Shown piece by piece: positions 42,647-51,356 of a stretch of 64,000 nt of DNA. Every line of letters starts with the position of its first letter. Within the stretch, counting starts at the first letter, position 1. The notes under the pieces were generated by a model that made no database searches, had not been told where the DNA came from, and worked only from the letters and a program-made list of their open reading frames with translations. Both the position numbers and the translations under genes were made by a program. The DNA is from JBBRNH01 sp038230415. Its GTDB lineage: Bacteria; Bacteroidota; Bacteroidia; Cytophagales; Spirosomataceae. The DNA lies in the NCBI GenBank assembly GCA_038230415.1, contig JBBRNH010000012.1, positions 1 through 64,000 of the forward strand. The letters run 5' to 3'.

Positions 42647-42712
42647 AAGTTTTAGAGTTCTAAAGTTCCAGAGTTGCCTTCGCGCCATAAATCCATAACG
42701 CCATAACTCTAC
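42647..42712. repeat. 8-nt-period inverted repeat between DUF2256 and pbpC genes
   Basis: The left arm is gttttaga, gttctaaa, gttccaga. The right arm is cataaatc, cataacgc, cataactc, tacaacgc. It belongs with the heptad elements but has an 8-nt unit. It lies between convergent genes and overlaps the 3' end of pbpC by a few bases. Confidence 0.65.
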
Positions 42713-45120
42713 AACGCCAACACCGTAATCACCACATCTGAACTGCGCCCCCGGTCGTCGGCACAGGAGATTTTGTAGCGGCCCGGCCTGAGCGTAACAA
42801 ACACGGCTTCGGCGGGTTTGGCTTTGCGATACAGCCGGTTGTTCAGATACCAATACACGGCCTGCACATCGTTGCCGACCTGACAGGCTACTTGCAGTGC
42901 GGCTGGCTGGCGGGCATCCACAAAATACGCGCTGCCACTATTGGGGCTGATAATCAGCGGCCCGCCCGTTGCCGGAATCTGCTCGCAGGCCGGGTTATGG
43001 GGTGGGATCTTCTCGTAAGGAATGCGCTGCGTTTCGTAGTAGGCAATCAGTTCGGGAGCCAAATTCGGGTATGTCCGGCGGACGGGGTTTGGTGCCTGAC
43101 CGGGTTTTAGAGCCGTGCCGGTAGCGGTGGGCAGGCAGTGCGGGCAGTATGAGAGCGTGGCGGCAGCGTTGGTAAAGACTACCTTGCGGTGCTGGCAACG
43201 CCGGGCCGCTGATACGCCCATGATCTGATAATCAACAGCTTGACCCGTGCAAAACTCGCCCGGTACGTCGCCCGATTCGGGGCAGATTTGCCGTTTGGCA
43301 AGGCCCGCCGGGGGCCGAAACCAGGCGTTCGGCGCGTTGTAATCCAGCGTGTTAAACAACTGAAACAGCAACGGTGTGGCCGTGTTTGCCCCGCTCAGAG
43401 CCGGAACACCCACACCCGAAAAATTACCCACCCAGACCCCAATCGTGAACCGTTGGTTGTAGCCAATGCTCCAGGCATCGCGCCGACCGTAGCTCGTGCC
43501 GGTTTTCCAGGCGATGCGCGGCAGGTGATAACTGTTGTCGAAATTGTTGGGCAAGTCGGGCCTGACGAGTTGGCGGAGTGTATTCGTGACCAAAAACGTG
43601 GCTTCGGGCGAGAGCAGTTGGGTGGTGGCTGGCAAATCTGGTTTCTGTACCAATGTCAACTCACCAATTTTCCCGCCATTGGCGAATCCGGCATAGAGCC
43701 GCGTCATTTCGTTGAGGGTGACACCGCATCCGCCCAGCACCATCGAAAGGCCCAACGCTTTCTTCTGTTTTTTGACCGTTGCAAACCCCGCTTTTTCCAG
43801 CACCGACACCAACGCCGACGGGCCGATCTCGTGCAGCAGTTTTACGGCGGGAATATTGAGCGAATTTGCCAGGGCGAACTCCGCCGAGACCGGGCCGTTA
43901 AATTGCCGGTCATAGTTTTCGGGTTCGTAGCCGCCGAAATTGGTGGGCACATCGTTCAGTCGCGATTTGGGCGTGATGATTCCCGCATCAAAAGCTAAGC
44001 CATACAACAGCGGTTTGAGCGCACTCCCCGGCGACCGCACCGCCCGAACGCCGTCAACCTGCCCGCCATCCTGAACATCGCCAAAATTGGCCGAGCCAAT
44101 GTAAGCCAGAATGTTTAGCGTCTGATTATCAACCACCACCACTGCCGCGTTCTGAATCCCGATGGCCCGAACGCGGTTCACATAGTTGCTCACCAACTGC
44201 TCGGCGGCTACCTGCGTAGCAGGGTTCAGGGTGGAATAGATCACCGGCGCATCGGGGTTTTCGGCCCGGAGCCTTCGGCTGGCGTGGGGGGCAAGGGCCG
44301 GGGCAGCGCGTCGGCGGGCGGTGAGGGGTTCGGCAATGGCATCGTCTATCGTGGCGTTGCTGAAGGCGTGGCGCGTGCGGTAGCGTTCCAGAAAACGGTT
44401 GCGCTCCTGCACGATGTAGGCGTTGTTTTGACCAAGCCGCAGACTCGATGGGCGGTTGGGTATGATGGTCAACGTGGTGATTTCGGCCAGACTGAGCAGG
44501 GTAAGGGGCTTCCCGAAGTACAGCCACGAGGCCGATTTCAGCCCTTCGATGTTGCTGCCGTAAGGGATCAGATTCAGGTATAGTTGCAGGATTTCGTCTT
44601 TCGAGCAGTGCATCTCCAACTGCAACGCCCGCACAAATTCGATGGCTTTGCTGGCGTAAGTCCGGGGCCGGGGTTCGAGCAGCCGCACGGTTTGCATCGT
44701 AATGGTAGAGGCTCCCGACGTTCGCCGACCCGTTGTGCTGTTGCGGACAGCCGCCCGGATGAGGGCAACAGGATTGATGCCGGGATGATCGTAAAAGTAG
44801 CGGTCTTCTTTTTGGAGAATGGCCCGGCGTAAATCAGGGGTGATCTCGCGGAGTTCAGTGTAGAGCCGCCATTTATCATCGCGACTCAGAAAAGCGTGAA
44901 GCATCGTGCTGTCGGCAGCCAGAACCACCGACGAATACGGCACATTGGTATTGAGGGGAAACGCTCTGTCGAGAATGAACAGGAATACAATTAACCCTAC
45001 TACAAAAGCGATGGAACCGCGTGGGCGGCCCCACAGATGACGCAGATGTTTATGATTTACGCGGATTTTTTCTGACGCATGAGAAAAGAAATCTGCGCTA
45101 ATCTTAACCATCTGCGTCAT
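42709..45120 (-). CDS. pbpC: Penicillin-binding protein 1C
   Basis: An 803-residue bifunctional peptidoglycan glycosyltransferase/transpeptidase anchored by one membrane helix (IAFVVGLIVFLFILD). GT51 domain: AILQKEDRYFYDHPGINPVA, GRRTSGASTITMQTVRLLE and EIYLNL-type EILQLYLNLIPYG. Transpeptidase: SxxK in GSALKPLLYGLAF, SxN in SLNIPAV and KTGTSYGRRDAW. The C-terminal PBP1C domain carries PLIISPNSGSAYFVDARQPA. The N-terminal 36 residues before the helix are encoded by an inverted repeat (45015-45142), including the start codon, which is unusual. Confidence 0.93.
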   Translation of the reverse strand: MTQMVKISADFFSHASEKIRVNHKHLRHLWGRPRGSIAFVVGLIVFLFILDRAFPLNTNVPYSSVVLAADSTMLHAFLSRDDKWRLYTELREITPDLRRAILQKEDRYFYDHPGINPVALIRAAVRNSTTGRRTSGASTITMQTVRLLEPRPRTYASKAIEFVRALQLEMHCSKDEILQLYLNLIPYGSNIEGLKSASWLYFGKPLTLLSLAEITTLTIIPNRPSSLRLGQNNAYIVQERNRFLERYRTRHAFSNATIDDAIAEPLTARRRAAPALAPHASRRLRAENPDAPVIYSTLNPATQVAAEQLVSNYVNRVRAIGIQNAAVVVVDNQTLNILAYIGSANFGDVQDGGQVDGVRAVRSPGSALKPLLYGLAFDAGIITPKSRLNDVPTNFGGYEPENYDRQFNGPVSAEFALANSLNIPAVKLLHEIGPSALVSVLEKAGFATVKKQKKALGLSMVLGGCGVTLNEMTRLYAGFANGGKIGELTLVQKPDLPATTQLLSPEATFLVTNTLRQLVRPDLPNNFDNSYHLPRIAWKTGTSYGRRDAWSIGYNQRFTIGVWVGNFSGVGVPALSGANTATPLLFQLFNTLDYNAPNAWFRPPAGLAKRQICPESGDVPGEFCTGQAVDYQIMGVSAARRCQHRKVVFTNAAATLSYCPHCLPTATGTALKPGQAPNPVRRTYPNLAPELIAYYETQRIPYEKIPPHNPACEQIPATGGPLIISPNSGSAYFVDARQPAALQVACQVGNDVQAVYWYLNNRLYRKAKPAEAVFVTLRPGRYKISCADDRGRSSDVVITVLAL

Positions 45121-45142
45121 TAGCCGGGGCCGCCCGTGCGGT
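45015..45142. repeat. Inverted repeat forming the 5' end of pbpC
   Basis: Arms of about 34 nt (45015-45048 and 45109-45142) match with a few mismatches; shared cores are gggcggcccc and gacgcagatg. The pbpC ATG (45120-45118) lies in the right arm. Similar atctgcgtcat-type sequences are otherwise intergenic in this phylum, from memory. Confidence 0.75.
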
Positions 45143-45163
45143 TCTATAGTTTCAGGCAGACAC

Positions 45164-45766
45164 TTAATTCCGGTGGCTCAACTCGTCGCGGATGCGGGCG
45201 GCCCGTTCATATTCTTCGTTGCCGAGGGCTTCGTCGAGCATCTTTTGCAGGTCTTCGGTAGTGGCGTTCTTGATCTGCTCGCTGAAAGGCCGTTGCTTCT
45301 GCGACCCCGCCGACCGCACCAATTCCTGCTCGTCTTCGTCGTCATCCTCGTCGTTACCGCTCGTGGTAATGCCGGCTTCTGACAGAATGGCTTCGTTGGT
45401 ATAAATCGGCACACTGAACCGGATACCGATAGCGATAGCATCAGACGGGCGGGCATCAACGGTGGTTTCCCGAACGCCATCGGAGCAGACGATTTTGGCG
45501 AAGAAAATGCCCTCCCGCAGGTCAGAAATCATGATCTCGCGCACCGTGAAGCGAAACTTGTCGGCAAACTGTTTAAACAGGTCGTGCGTCATCGGGCGGT
45601 TCGGCACAATTTTTTCGATCTCGATGGCGATGGCCTGTGCCTCGAACATACCAATGATAATCGGTAGCCGACGGTTGCCAAATTCTTCGCCCAGCACCAA
45701 CGCAAACGAACCCGACTGCGATTGGCTCGGCGAAAGCCCTAATATTTCAAGTTTTATCTTATCCAC
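45164..45766 (-). CDS. Bifunctional nuclease (DUF151) with UvrB/C motif
   Basis: A 200-residue protein. The BFN/DUF151 domain is VDKIKLEILGLSPSQSQSGS, RLPIIIGMFEAQAIAIEIEK, RPMTHDLFKQFADKFRF and VDARPSDAIAIGIRFSVPIY. After an acidic linker (NDEDDDEDEQE) comes a UVR motif at the C-terminus (LQKMLDEALGNEEYERAARI). The start is a GTG at 45766, because family proteins begin at KIKLEIL and the upstream frame is repeat sequence. DUF151 proteins have been described as DNA/RNA nucleases; this is known for the family only. Confidence 0.88.
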   Translation of the reverse strand: MDKIKLEILGLSPSQSQSGSFALVLGEEFGNRRLPIIIGMFEAQAIAIEIEKIVPNRPMTHDLFKQFADKFRFTVREIMISDLREGIFFAKIVCSDGVRETTVDARPSDAIAIGIRFSVPIYTNEAILSEAGITTSGNDEDDDEDEQELVRSAGSQKQRPFSEQIKNATTEDLQKMLDEALGNEEYERAARIRDELSHRN

Positions 45767-45780
45767 GGTGCAAAAATAGC

Positions 45781-45832
45781 AGTTTCTAATTTCCGGTTTT
45801 CTGTTTTCGGGAGTTATGGTCAACAGAAAACT
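45781..45832. repeat. Heptad-like inverted repeat upstream of the bifunctional nuclease gene
   Basis: The left arm is tttctaa, tttccgg, ttttctg, ttttcgg. A short right arm contains caacagaaaac. It fills the leader just upstream of the GTG start and is a weaker member of the class. Confidence 0.5.
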
Positions 45833-45913
45833 GTATTTGAGAAGTAACAACAATTCCTGCCGATGGGTTTATTTCGGGGCCGCCCTGCACAAACTACAAA
45901 CTACACCGACTGC

Positions 45914-46876
45914 CTACAACGCCTGTACCGCCTTTGTCAGTCGCGGCAACACGTCGAACACATCGCCAACGATGCCGTAATCGGCTGATTTGAAGAACGG
46001 GGCTTCGGGGTCTTTGTTAATCACTACAATCACTTTTGACGAATTTACGCCCGCTAAGTGTTGAATAGCTCCCGAAATCCCGGCAGCGATGTACAGATTC
46101 GGGCTGACTTTGATACCCGTTTGACCGACGTGTTCATGGTGAGGCCGCCAGTCGAGGTCAGACACCGGCTTTGAGCAGGCGGTGGCCGCGTGCAGGGCGC
46201 GGGCCAAATCTTCTACGATGCTCCAGTTTTCGGGGCCTTTCAGGCCACGTCCCGCTGACACCACGAGGTCGGCTTCGGGCAACAGCACGTCGCCGGTGGC
46301 TTTTTCGGTGCCCAAGACTTTCAGGCCAAAATCGCTGTCGTTCAACGCCGGGGCGAAGGTTTCGACGGGGGCTGTTGCGTCGGTCTCAACGGGAACGATG
46401 GTGTTTTTCTTGATCGCCAGGATTTTTACGTCGGCCTTCAACTCGTTGTTGGCGAAGGCTTTACCGGTGTAAATGCTGGTTTTGACGTGGAAGCCGTTGC
46501 TTAGGTCGGGCAGTTCAATCACGTTTGGGGCTAAGCCCGCCTTGAGTTTACCCGCGAGCCGGGCCGCCATGGCATCGCCTAAAGACGATTTTGCCAGCAC
46601 CACAACCTTCGCGCCCTCCTGCCCGGCGGCTGCGGCCATCACACTGGCGTAAGCCATACCGTTGGCTTCGGCCAGTTTTGCGTCAGTGGCGTGGAGAACT
46701 TTTGCGGCTCCAAACCGGCCCGCCGTAGCGAGTTCGCCCGCATCAGCCGCGCCGATGACCACCGCCGTTGCCGACGTACCCAGCATTTGGGCGACCTGTG
46801 CGCCGTAATAAATCGCTTCCTGCGATGATTTTTTGAGACTGCCGTTATCGAGTTCGGCAAAGATTAGAACAGACAT
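45914..46876 (-). CDS. etfA: Electron transfer flavoprotein alpha subunit
   Basis: EtfA binds FAD and passes electrons from acyl-CoA and other dehydrogenases to the quinone pool. The 320-residue protein has the N-terminal alpha/beta domain (MSVLIFAELDNGSLKKSSQE) and the C-terminal FAD domain: VSAGRGLKGPENWSIVEDLA, ATACSKPVSDLDWRPHHEHV, GQTGIKVSPNLYIAAGISGA and the signature-like IQHLAGVNSSKVIVVINKDP, ending DYGIVGDVFDVLPRL. It lies directly downstream of etfB, separated by a heptad inverted repeat. Confidence 0.96.
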   Translation of the reverse strand: MSVLIFAELDNGSLKKSSQEAIYYGAQVAQMLGTSATAVVIGAADAGELATAGRFGAAKVLHATDAKLAEANGMAYASVMAAAAGQEGAKVVVLAKSSLGDAMAARLAGKLKAGLAPNVIELPDLSNGFHVKTSIYTGKAFANNELKADVKILAIKKNTIVPVETDATAPVETFAPALNDSDFGLKVLGTEKATGDVLLPEADLVVSAGRGLKGPENWSIVEDLARALHAATACSKPVSDLDWRPHHEHVGQTGIKVSPNLYIAAGISGAIQHLAGVNSSKVIVVINKDPEAPFFKSADYGIVGDVFDVLPRLTKAVQAL

Positions 46877-46882
46877 AATTTT

Positions 46883-46978
46883 AGTGGTTAGTTGTTAGTG
46901 GCAAGTGGTCAGTTCAAGGTAGTTAGTGGTTTGTGCGTCAGCCAACTAATCACCAGTCACTAATCACTTGCCACTTTA
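46883..46978 (-). repeat. Heptad-periodic inverted repeat between etfB and etfA
   Basis: The left arm is tttagtg, gttagtt, gttagtg, gcaagtg, gtcagtt. The right arm is ccaacta, atcacca, gtcacta, atcactt, gccactt. It fills the whole intercistronic gap and shares its core with the elements at 2778 and 3988. Confidence 0.8.
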
Positions 46979-47713
46979 AATTACCTTAGCTTCCGTACGT
47001 AACAACTGAATGAGCAGCTCGGCCTGATCTGCCGGAATCATTTTTACGGCTCCGCGCGGGGCGGGCAGTTCGTAGCTGCCAACGGCGGTGAGCGAATCAG
47101 TGCCAGATGGTTGCACAATTTTTAGGGGCTTGGTGCGGGCCGTCATGATGCCGCGCATATTCGGGATTTTCCACTCGGCAATCGGCTCCTGACACCCCAG
47201 CACGAGTGGCAACTGCGCTTCGAGGGTTTCTTTACCGCCTTCGATTTCGCGGGTCATCTTGGCGGTGTCGCCCTCGATGTCGAGTTTCATCACCGGCGAG
47301 ATTGACGGAATACCGAGCATCTCGGCCACGATACCATGCACCTGACCGCCGTTGTAATCAATAGATTCGCGGCCCATCAAAATCAGGTCGTACCTGTTTT
47401 CTTTGGCGATGGCGGCAATCTGCTCGGCCACAAAGTAGGCATCAATCGGTTCGGCATTGACCCGGATGGCATCGTCGGCACCGATGGCAAGGCACTTGCG
47501 GATAACGGGTTCGGCATCGGTCTCGCCCACGGTCAGCACCGTGACGCTGGCACCGAGTTTTTCTTTCAGTTCAACGGCGCGGGCTAAGGCGTAGTCGTCA
47601 TACGGGCCGGTGATAAACGTCACTCCGGCCTTGTTGAACTTCGTATTGTTGTCGGTAAAGGTAATTTTGGTTGTCGTATCCGGTACGGACGTGACGCACA
47701 CTAAGATTTTCAT
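46976..47713 (-). CDS. etfB: Electron transfer flavoprotein beta subunit
   Basis: The 245-residue beta subunit, partner of EtfA; it binds AMP. Start at the ATG at 47713 (MKILVCVTSVPDTTTKITFT); the longer frame is repeat sequence. Motifs: GPYDDYALARAVELKEKLGA, VRVNAEPIDAYFVAEQIAAI, DLILMGRESIDYNGGQVHGI and LGCQEPIAEWKIPNMRGIMT. The gene is first in the etfBA pair and divergent from a TPR gene. A heptad repeat begins 2 nt upstream of its ATG. Confidence 0.96.
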   Translation of the reverse strand: MKILVCVTSVPDTTTKITFTDNNTKFNKAGVTFITGPYDDYALARAVELKEKLGASVTVLTVGETDAEPVIRKCLAIGADDAIRVNAEPIDAYFVAEQIAAIAKENRYDLILMGRESIDYNGGQVHGIVAEMLGIPSISPVMKLDIEGDTAKMTREIEGGKETLEAQLPLVLGCQEPIAEWKIPNMRGIMTARTKPLKIVQPSGTDSLTAVGSYELPAPRGAVKMIPADQAELLIQLLRTEAKVI

Positions 47714-47714
47714 A

Positions 47715-47794
47715 CGGTTTTCGGTTTTCGGTTTACTGTTTTCGGGGGGCTTGCGCGAGTGGAACACCCGTAAACCACAAACCGAATACCGTAA
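47715..47794. repeat. Heptad-periodic inverted repeat upstream of etfB
   Basis: The left arm is cggtttt, cggtttt, cggttta, ctgtttt (47715-47742). The right arm is cccgtaa, accacaa, accgaat, accgtaa (47767-47794). It lies between divergent genes, just before the etfB start codon, so it is not a terminator of either. Confidence 0.8.
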
Positions 47795-47868
47795 ACGCTT
47801 TTCTGCCGCTAAATTACGACCTGTTATCAAAAACAGTATGCTTGCATACTACTTTTCTCTGAAATCTG

Positions 47869-48180
47869 ATGAATACCGCCCGTATCCAACAATTACTTGC
47901 TTTTATGCAGGAAGAGCCTAACGATCCCTTTACTGTTTACGCGTTGGCCTTAGAATATCTTAATGATGACCCCGGCGAGTCGCTGCGGTATTTCGGTGAA
48001 CTCCTGACCAACCACCCCGATTACCTGCCGACGTATTACCACGCGGCCCAACTCTGCGCTGACCTCGGCGACGATGAGCGGGCCATATCCCTTTACAAAC
48101 AGGGCATTGAACTCGCCCGGCGACAGGGTAATGCCAAAACCGAACGCGAACTGCATAGTGCATTGACAAACCTTGACTGA
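47869..48180 (+). CDS. Small TPR protein
   Basis: A 103-residue protein with about two to three tetratricopeptide helical hairpins: NDPFTVYALALEYLNDDPGE, LRYFGELLTNHPDYLPTYYH and DDERAISLYKQGIELARRQG. No signal peptide. Probably a cytoplasmic protein-interaction module; the partner is unknown. It is divergent from etfB. Confidence 0.75.
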   Translation: MNTARIQQLLAFMQEEPNDPFTVYALALEYLNDDPGESLRYFGELLTNHPDYLPTYYHAAQLCADLGDDERAISLYKQGIELARRQGNAKTERELHSALTNLD

Positions 48181-48226
48181 TGCCGTTTTTTAACGAATTC
48201 AGGCAAGTTGGCCGGGCGAAGCAACC

Positions 48227-48234
48227 TACCTTTG
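48227..48234 (+). promoter_or_regulatory. Candidate -7 box (TACCTTTG) for the glucan phosphorylase gene
   Basis: TACCTTTG fits TAnnTTTG, 40 nt before the ATG, with a TTG 16 nt upstream that could act as a poor -33 box. Confidence 0.4.
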
Positions 48235-48274
48235 CCCCCGGTTCAGTTGTTCATTAACGCATTGTGTTCCATTC

Positions 48275-49945
48275 ATGTCGGTTTCTCAGTTACCAGCGAC
48301 GTTTCGCCATCCCTACTCCTTTGCCACGCCCTTTAAAAAATCCGTCGCTTACTTCTCGATGGAGTTCGGTATTGACCAGGCCCTGAAAACCTACTCCGGC
48401 GGGCTGGGTTTTCTGGCTGGTTCGCATATGAAAAGCGCGTTCGACGAGCGGCAAAACCTCATCGGCATCGGCATCCTCTGGAAATACGGCTATTACGACC
48501 AGATTCGGCAAACGGACAACAGCATGGGCGTTCAGTTTCGGGAAAAAATCTACGGCTTTTTGCAGGATACGGGCGTTCGGTTCTCAATCATAGTGTCGGG
48601 CCGCCCGGTGTGGGTTCAGGCGTATTACCTTGATCCGAAGCACTTTAACACCGTGCCAATGTTTTTTCTGACTACTGACGTGGACGGTAACGACACCGCT
48701 GCCCGCTCGATCTCGTACCGATTATACGATGCCGATGCCAGCCTCAAGGTGCAACAGTGTATGTTGCTGGGGTTGGGCGGGGCTACGTTTTTGGACGAGA
48801 TACAGTATTCGCCGGACGTTTATCACCTCAACGAAGCCCACGCGGTGTCGGCGGCCTTTCATCTCTACAAAACCCTCGGAAGTCGGCAAGCGGTGCAGGC
48901 CCGGATGGTCTTCACGACCCACACGCCCGAAGAAGCCGGGAACGACAAACATGATGTTGGTTTCCTAAGCAAACTCGGCTTTTTCGGGGGCCTATCGCTC
49001 GATACCGTTCGGGAGATTACCGGCATTCAGGATAGCGTATTTAATCATTCGTTGGCCGCGCTACGCCTGAGCCGCAAAGCCAACGGAGTCTCGAAACTGC
49101 ACGGCGAGGTATCCCGAAAAATGTGGGATCATTACCCCGACATCTGCGAAATTACCCACGTCACCAACGCGCAGAACCACCGTTATTGGGCTGACAGTCA
49201 GTTAGAAATGGCCCGGCAATCGGGCGATACGGAAGCGATTGCTGCCCGCAAAAAAGCCCTGAAACAACCGTTGTTTACCATCGTGGCCGATCAGGTTGGC
49301 AAACTCTTCGACCCCAACGTCCTGACGATGGTGTGGGCGCGTCGGTTTGCGGCCTACAAACGGCCCGACCTCATCACCAACGATGCAGAACGGTTTCGGC
49401 GGTTGATGACTAACCGCGATTATCCGCTGCAAATTATCTGGGCCGGCAAACCCTACCCCATGGACGACGGCGCGACCCGGACGTTCAACCATCTGTATTA
49501 CCTCAGTCACCTGCACCCGCGCATGGCCGTGCTGACGGGCCACGAACTCGCCCTCTCGAAAGCCCTCAAAGACGGGGCCGACCTCTGGCTCAACACGCCC
49601 ATCGTGCCACGCGAAGCATCGGGAACGAGTGGCATGGCAGCGGCCATGAACGCGGCTGTGAACGTCTCGACCAACGACGGCTGGATTTGTGAGTTTGAGA
49701 AATCGGGCGGCCCCGACCAAAACTCGTTCATCGTGCCGGACCCCGGAGTGCCGGACCATCCCGGCGGCAACCCTGACACCCACGACCGCGACCAGCTGTT
49801 CCGGCTCCTCGAAGAGGCCATCATGCCAATGTATTACGACCGCCCCGCCGACTGGCAGGCTCTGCAACTCCGCAGCATGAACGATGTAAACGCCTTCTTT
49901 ACCTCCGCCCGGATGGTGCGGGAGTATTATGAAAAGGTGTACTGA
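48275..49945 (+). CDS. Alpha-glucan phosphorylase (short GT35 form)
   Basis: A 556-residue enzyme of the short, archaeal/Thermus-type alpha-glucan phosphorylases, which release glucose-1-phosphate from glycogen or maltodextrin using pyridoxal phosphate. Motifs: VAYFSMEFGIDQALKTYSGG, LGFLAGSHMKSA, NEAHAVSAAFHLY, FTTHTPEEAGNDKHDVGFL, MVWARRFAAYKRPDLI, QIIWAGKPYPMDDG and the C-terminal phosphate/PLP region PIVPREASGTSGMAAAMNA. The last segment differs from the EASGTSNMKF of long forms only in detail. No other glg gene is close. Confidence 0.88.
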   Translation: MSVSQLPATFRHPYSFATPFKKSVAYFSMEFGIDQALKTYSGGLGFLAGSHMKSAFDERQNLIGIGILWKYGYYDQIRQTDNSMGVQFREKIYGFLQDTGVRFSIIVSGRPVWVQAYYLDPKHFNTVPMFFLTTDVDGNDTAARSISYRLYDADASLKVQQCMLLGLGGATFLDEIQYSPDVYHLNEAHAVSAAFHLYKTLGSRQAVQARMVFTTHTPEEAGNDKHDVGFLSKLGFFGGLSLDTVREITGIQDSVFNHSLAALRLSRKANGVSKLHGEVSRKMWDHYPDICEITHVTNAQNHRYWADSQLEMARQSGDTEAIAARKKALKQPLFTIVADQVGKLFDPNVLTMVWARRFAAYKRPDLITNDAERFRRLMTNRDYPLQIIWAGKPYPMDDGATRTFNHLYYLSHLHPRMAVLTGHELALSKALKDGADLWLNTPIVPREASGTSGMAAAMNAAVNVSTNDGWICEFEKSGGPDQNSFIVPDPGVPDHPGGNPDTHDRDQLFRLLEEAIMPMYYDRPADWQALQLRSMNDVNAFFTSARMVREYYEKVY

Positions 49946-50255
49946 TTTCTTCCGTTTTGGGAATTTTCAACCGTGTAGCGCATTTGTTCGACCAAAACGA
50001 TTTATGCGTATTAATTGTGGGTTGGGTGTGTATCTAAGCAGTACTCGACAGTTCAGTTTTCGGGCGACGAGCAACGGGCTGCAACAGTTAGGCTTTTTGC
50101 TCGTCCGGCAGCGTTCGGGCGACAGGCCAACCGCCCCGACAGGGTAGCGTTTTGGGTTCGTTGGGTGGATTGCGGGTGACAAGCAGCGCGGCTCTACAAG
50201 GCCGAGTTTATTCTTTGAGTTCAACATAAAATCAAGCATCTAACCCTCTGAGAAT
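49946..50255. other. Non-coding spacer 1 of the AT-rich patch
   Basis: 310 nt without a supported gene. It holds a hairpin with 9-bp perfect stem gacgagcaa/ttgctcgtc (50066-50105), and two copies of CGGGCGACRR (50061 and 50116), a sequence that recurs in spacer 3. It is more GC-rich than the genes that follow. Confidence 0.5.
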
Positions 50256-50513
50256 ATGTTTAATATCTTTTCCAACAAGCCTTTGTCCGAACTGAGTTTG
50301 GAAGAACTCAAAAGCCAAGAAAAGTCTGCTCAAACCTCCGTTCGATGGTTAGGTATTTTTGTTTTGGTAACGATTTTCCTGGTTGCGTTTTGGAATGGCT
50401 TGAAGGGCTATCATCCAGGTAGTTTGATATTCTTGTTGGCGACTTGTTTCTTACCTGCGATAGCGGCTGCTAAACTGAAGAAGATCAGAACTGAAATAAG
50501 CGGACGGGTATAG
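50256..50513 (+). CDS. Small membrane protein
   Basis: An 85-residue protein: an N-terminal polar helix (LSELSLEELKSQEKSAQTSV), then two membrane segments (WLGIFVLVTIFLVAFWNGL and LIFLLATCFLPAIAAA) and a basic tail (KLKKIRTEISGRV). This is the plan of small Bacteroidota hypotheticals without known role. It is the first gene of the AT-rich patch. Confidence 0.65.
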   Translation: MFNIFSNKPLSELSLEELKSQEKSAQTSVRWLGIFVLVTIFLVAFWNGLKGYHPGSLIFLLATCFLPAIAAAKLKKIRTEISGRV

Positions 50514-50718
50514 CAAAAACGCTCCGTGCGGGCGTGTCTCGTGTGAAAGGCAGCAGGCCGCAAAGTCAGGCCGACAGCCCAACAAAGGTGAGGGTATAAA
50601 GGTTTTGCCGTGTTGTTTACTTGGTTAGCCCATCACCGGCGATAGGTTGCGCTCAGGTGACAAGATGCTTTTTTAGTTGGCTCGGTTTGGTTTTAAGAAA
50701 TAAAAAACAAAATGACAG
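50514..50718. other. Non-coding spacer 2 of the AT-rich patch
   Basis: 205 nt, no supported gene. It contains ccgacagcccaacaaagg and a tataaaggttttgcc stretch that resembles agaggtgtaaaggcag...cttttgcc in spacer 3 (51509-51538). Confidence 0.45.
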
Positions 50719-51356
50719 ATGACAGAAGAACAAAAGATTAGTATAGACCTTGCGCTCCAAATAAAAATAAACAGAAAGTCATTGGAAAAGGATTTTGCTA
50801 ATAATTTTAATGTTCAAAGAAAGACATTGGCTATTATTGTTGGTGCACTTGAATACGCAAACTTTAATGAATTTACAACAGCAAGTATAATATGGAATGT
50901 TGCGGGTTATTTAAATCTTGTTTCATTTGACTTGAAAATAATTGCAAGAGATTTAATGTTTGAAGAAGAAGATTACCAAAGGAAACTGTACGCTCGACAA
51001 GCATACCTGATAGTGTACGAAAGCATGAATGGTTTTTTAGAATTGTTAGGAAAACCTTTAAGGGACGCGATTACGGCTGACTTTTCGGACTCTGATGTGT
51101 GTATATAGAAAAAGTTCAATCAATTGCAAAGAGATTTAATCAGTTCAAAAAGGAATATGAGAGTACTATTAAAACAGTAAGGCATACTGCTATTGCACAC
51201 AGAAACAAAGATATGCTTGTTCAGATCAAATCAATTGACTCTGTAAGTTGGCTTGAAGCAACTAAGATTGTATCGTCGTTCGACGCTATTGTAAACGATT
51301 TGGGGATTATTTGTTTTCAAATAGTAAACCGAGTAAACGACGAGCTTAATAAGTAA
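50719..51356 (+). pseudogene. Frameshifted HEPN-like hypothetical gene
   Basis: Two overlapping frames (50719-51108, 129 residues; 51099-51356, 85 residues) read as one protein of about 214 residues interrupted near 51095-51105 at a gatgtgtgtatatag dinucleotide run. Removing one gt gives D-V-Y-I-E-K and a continuous frame. The C-terminal part has RHTAIAHRNKDMLVQ, an Rx4-6H motif as in HEPN domains (RNases or their partners). The sequence is markedly AT-rich, unlike the neighbours, which suggests transfer. It could be a true pseudogene, phase variation or a sequencing error. Confidence 0.6.

Noticed and set aside
49202..49867. 221-residue minus-strand frame opposite the glucan phosphorylase gene
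   Set aside because: Shadow of conserved phosphorylase motifs.
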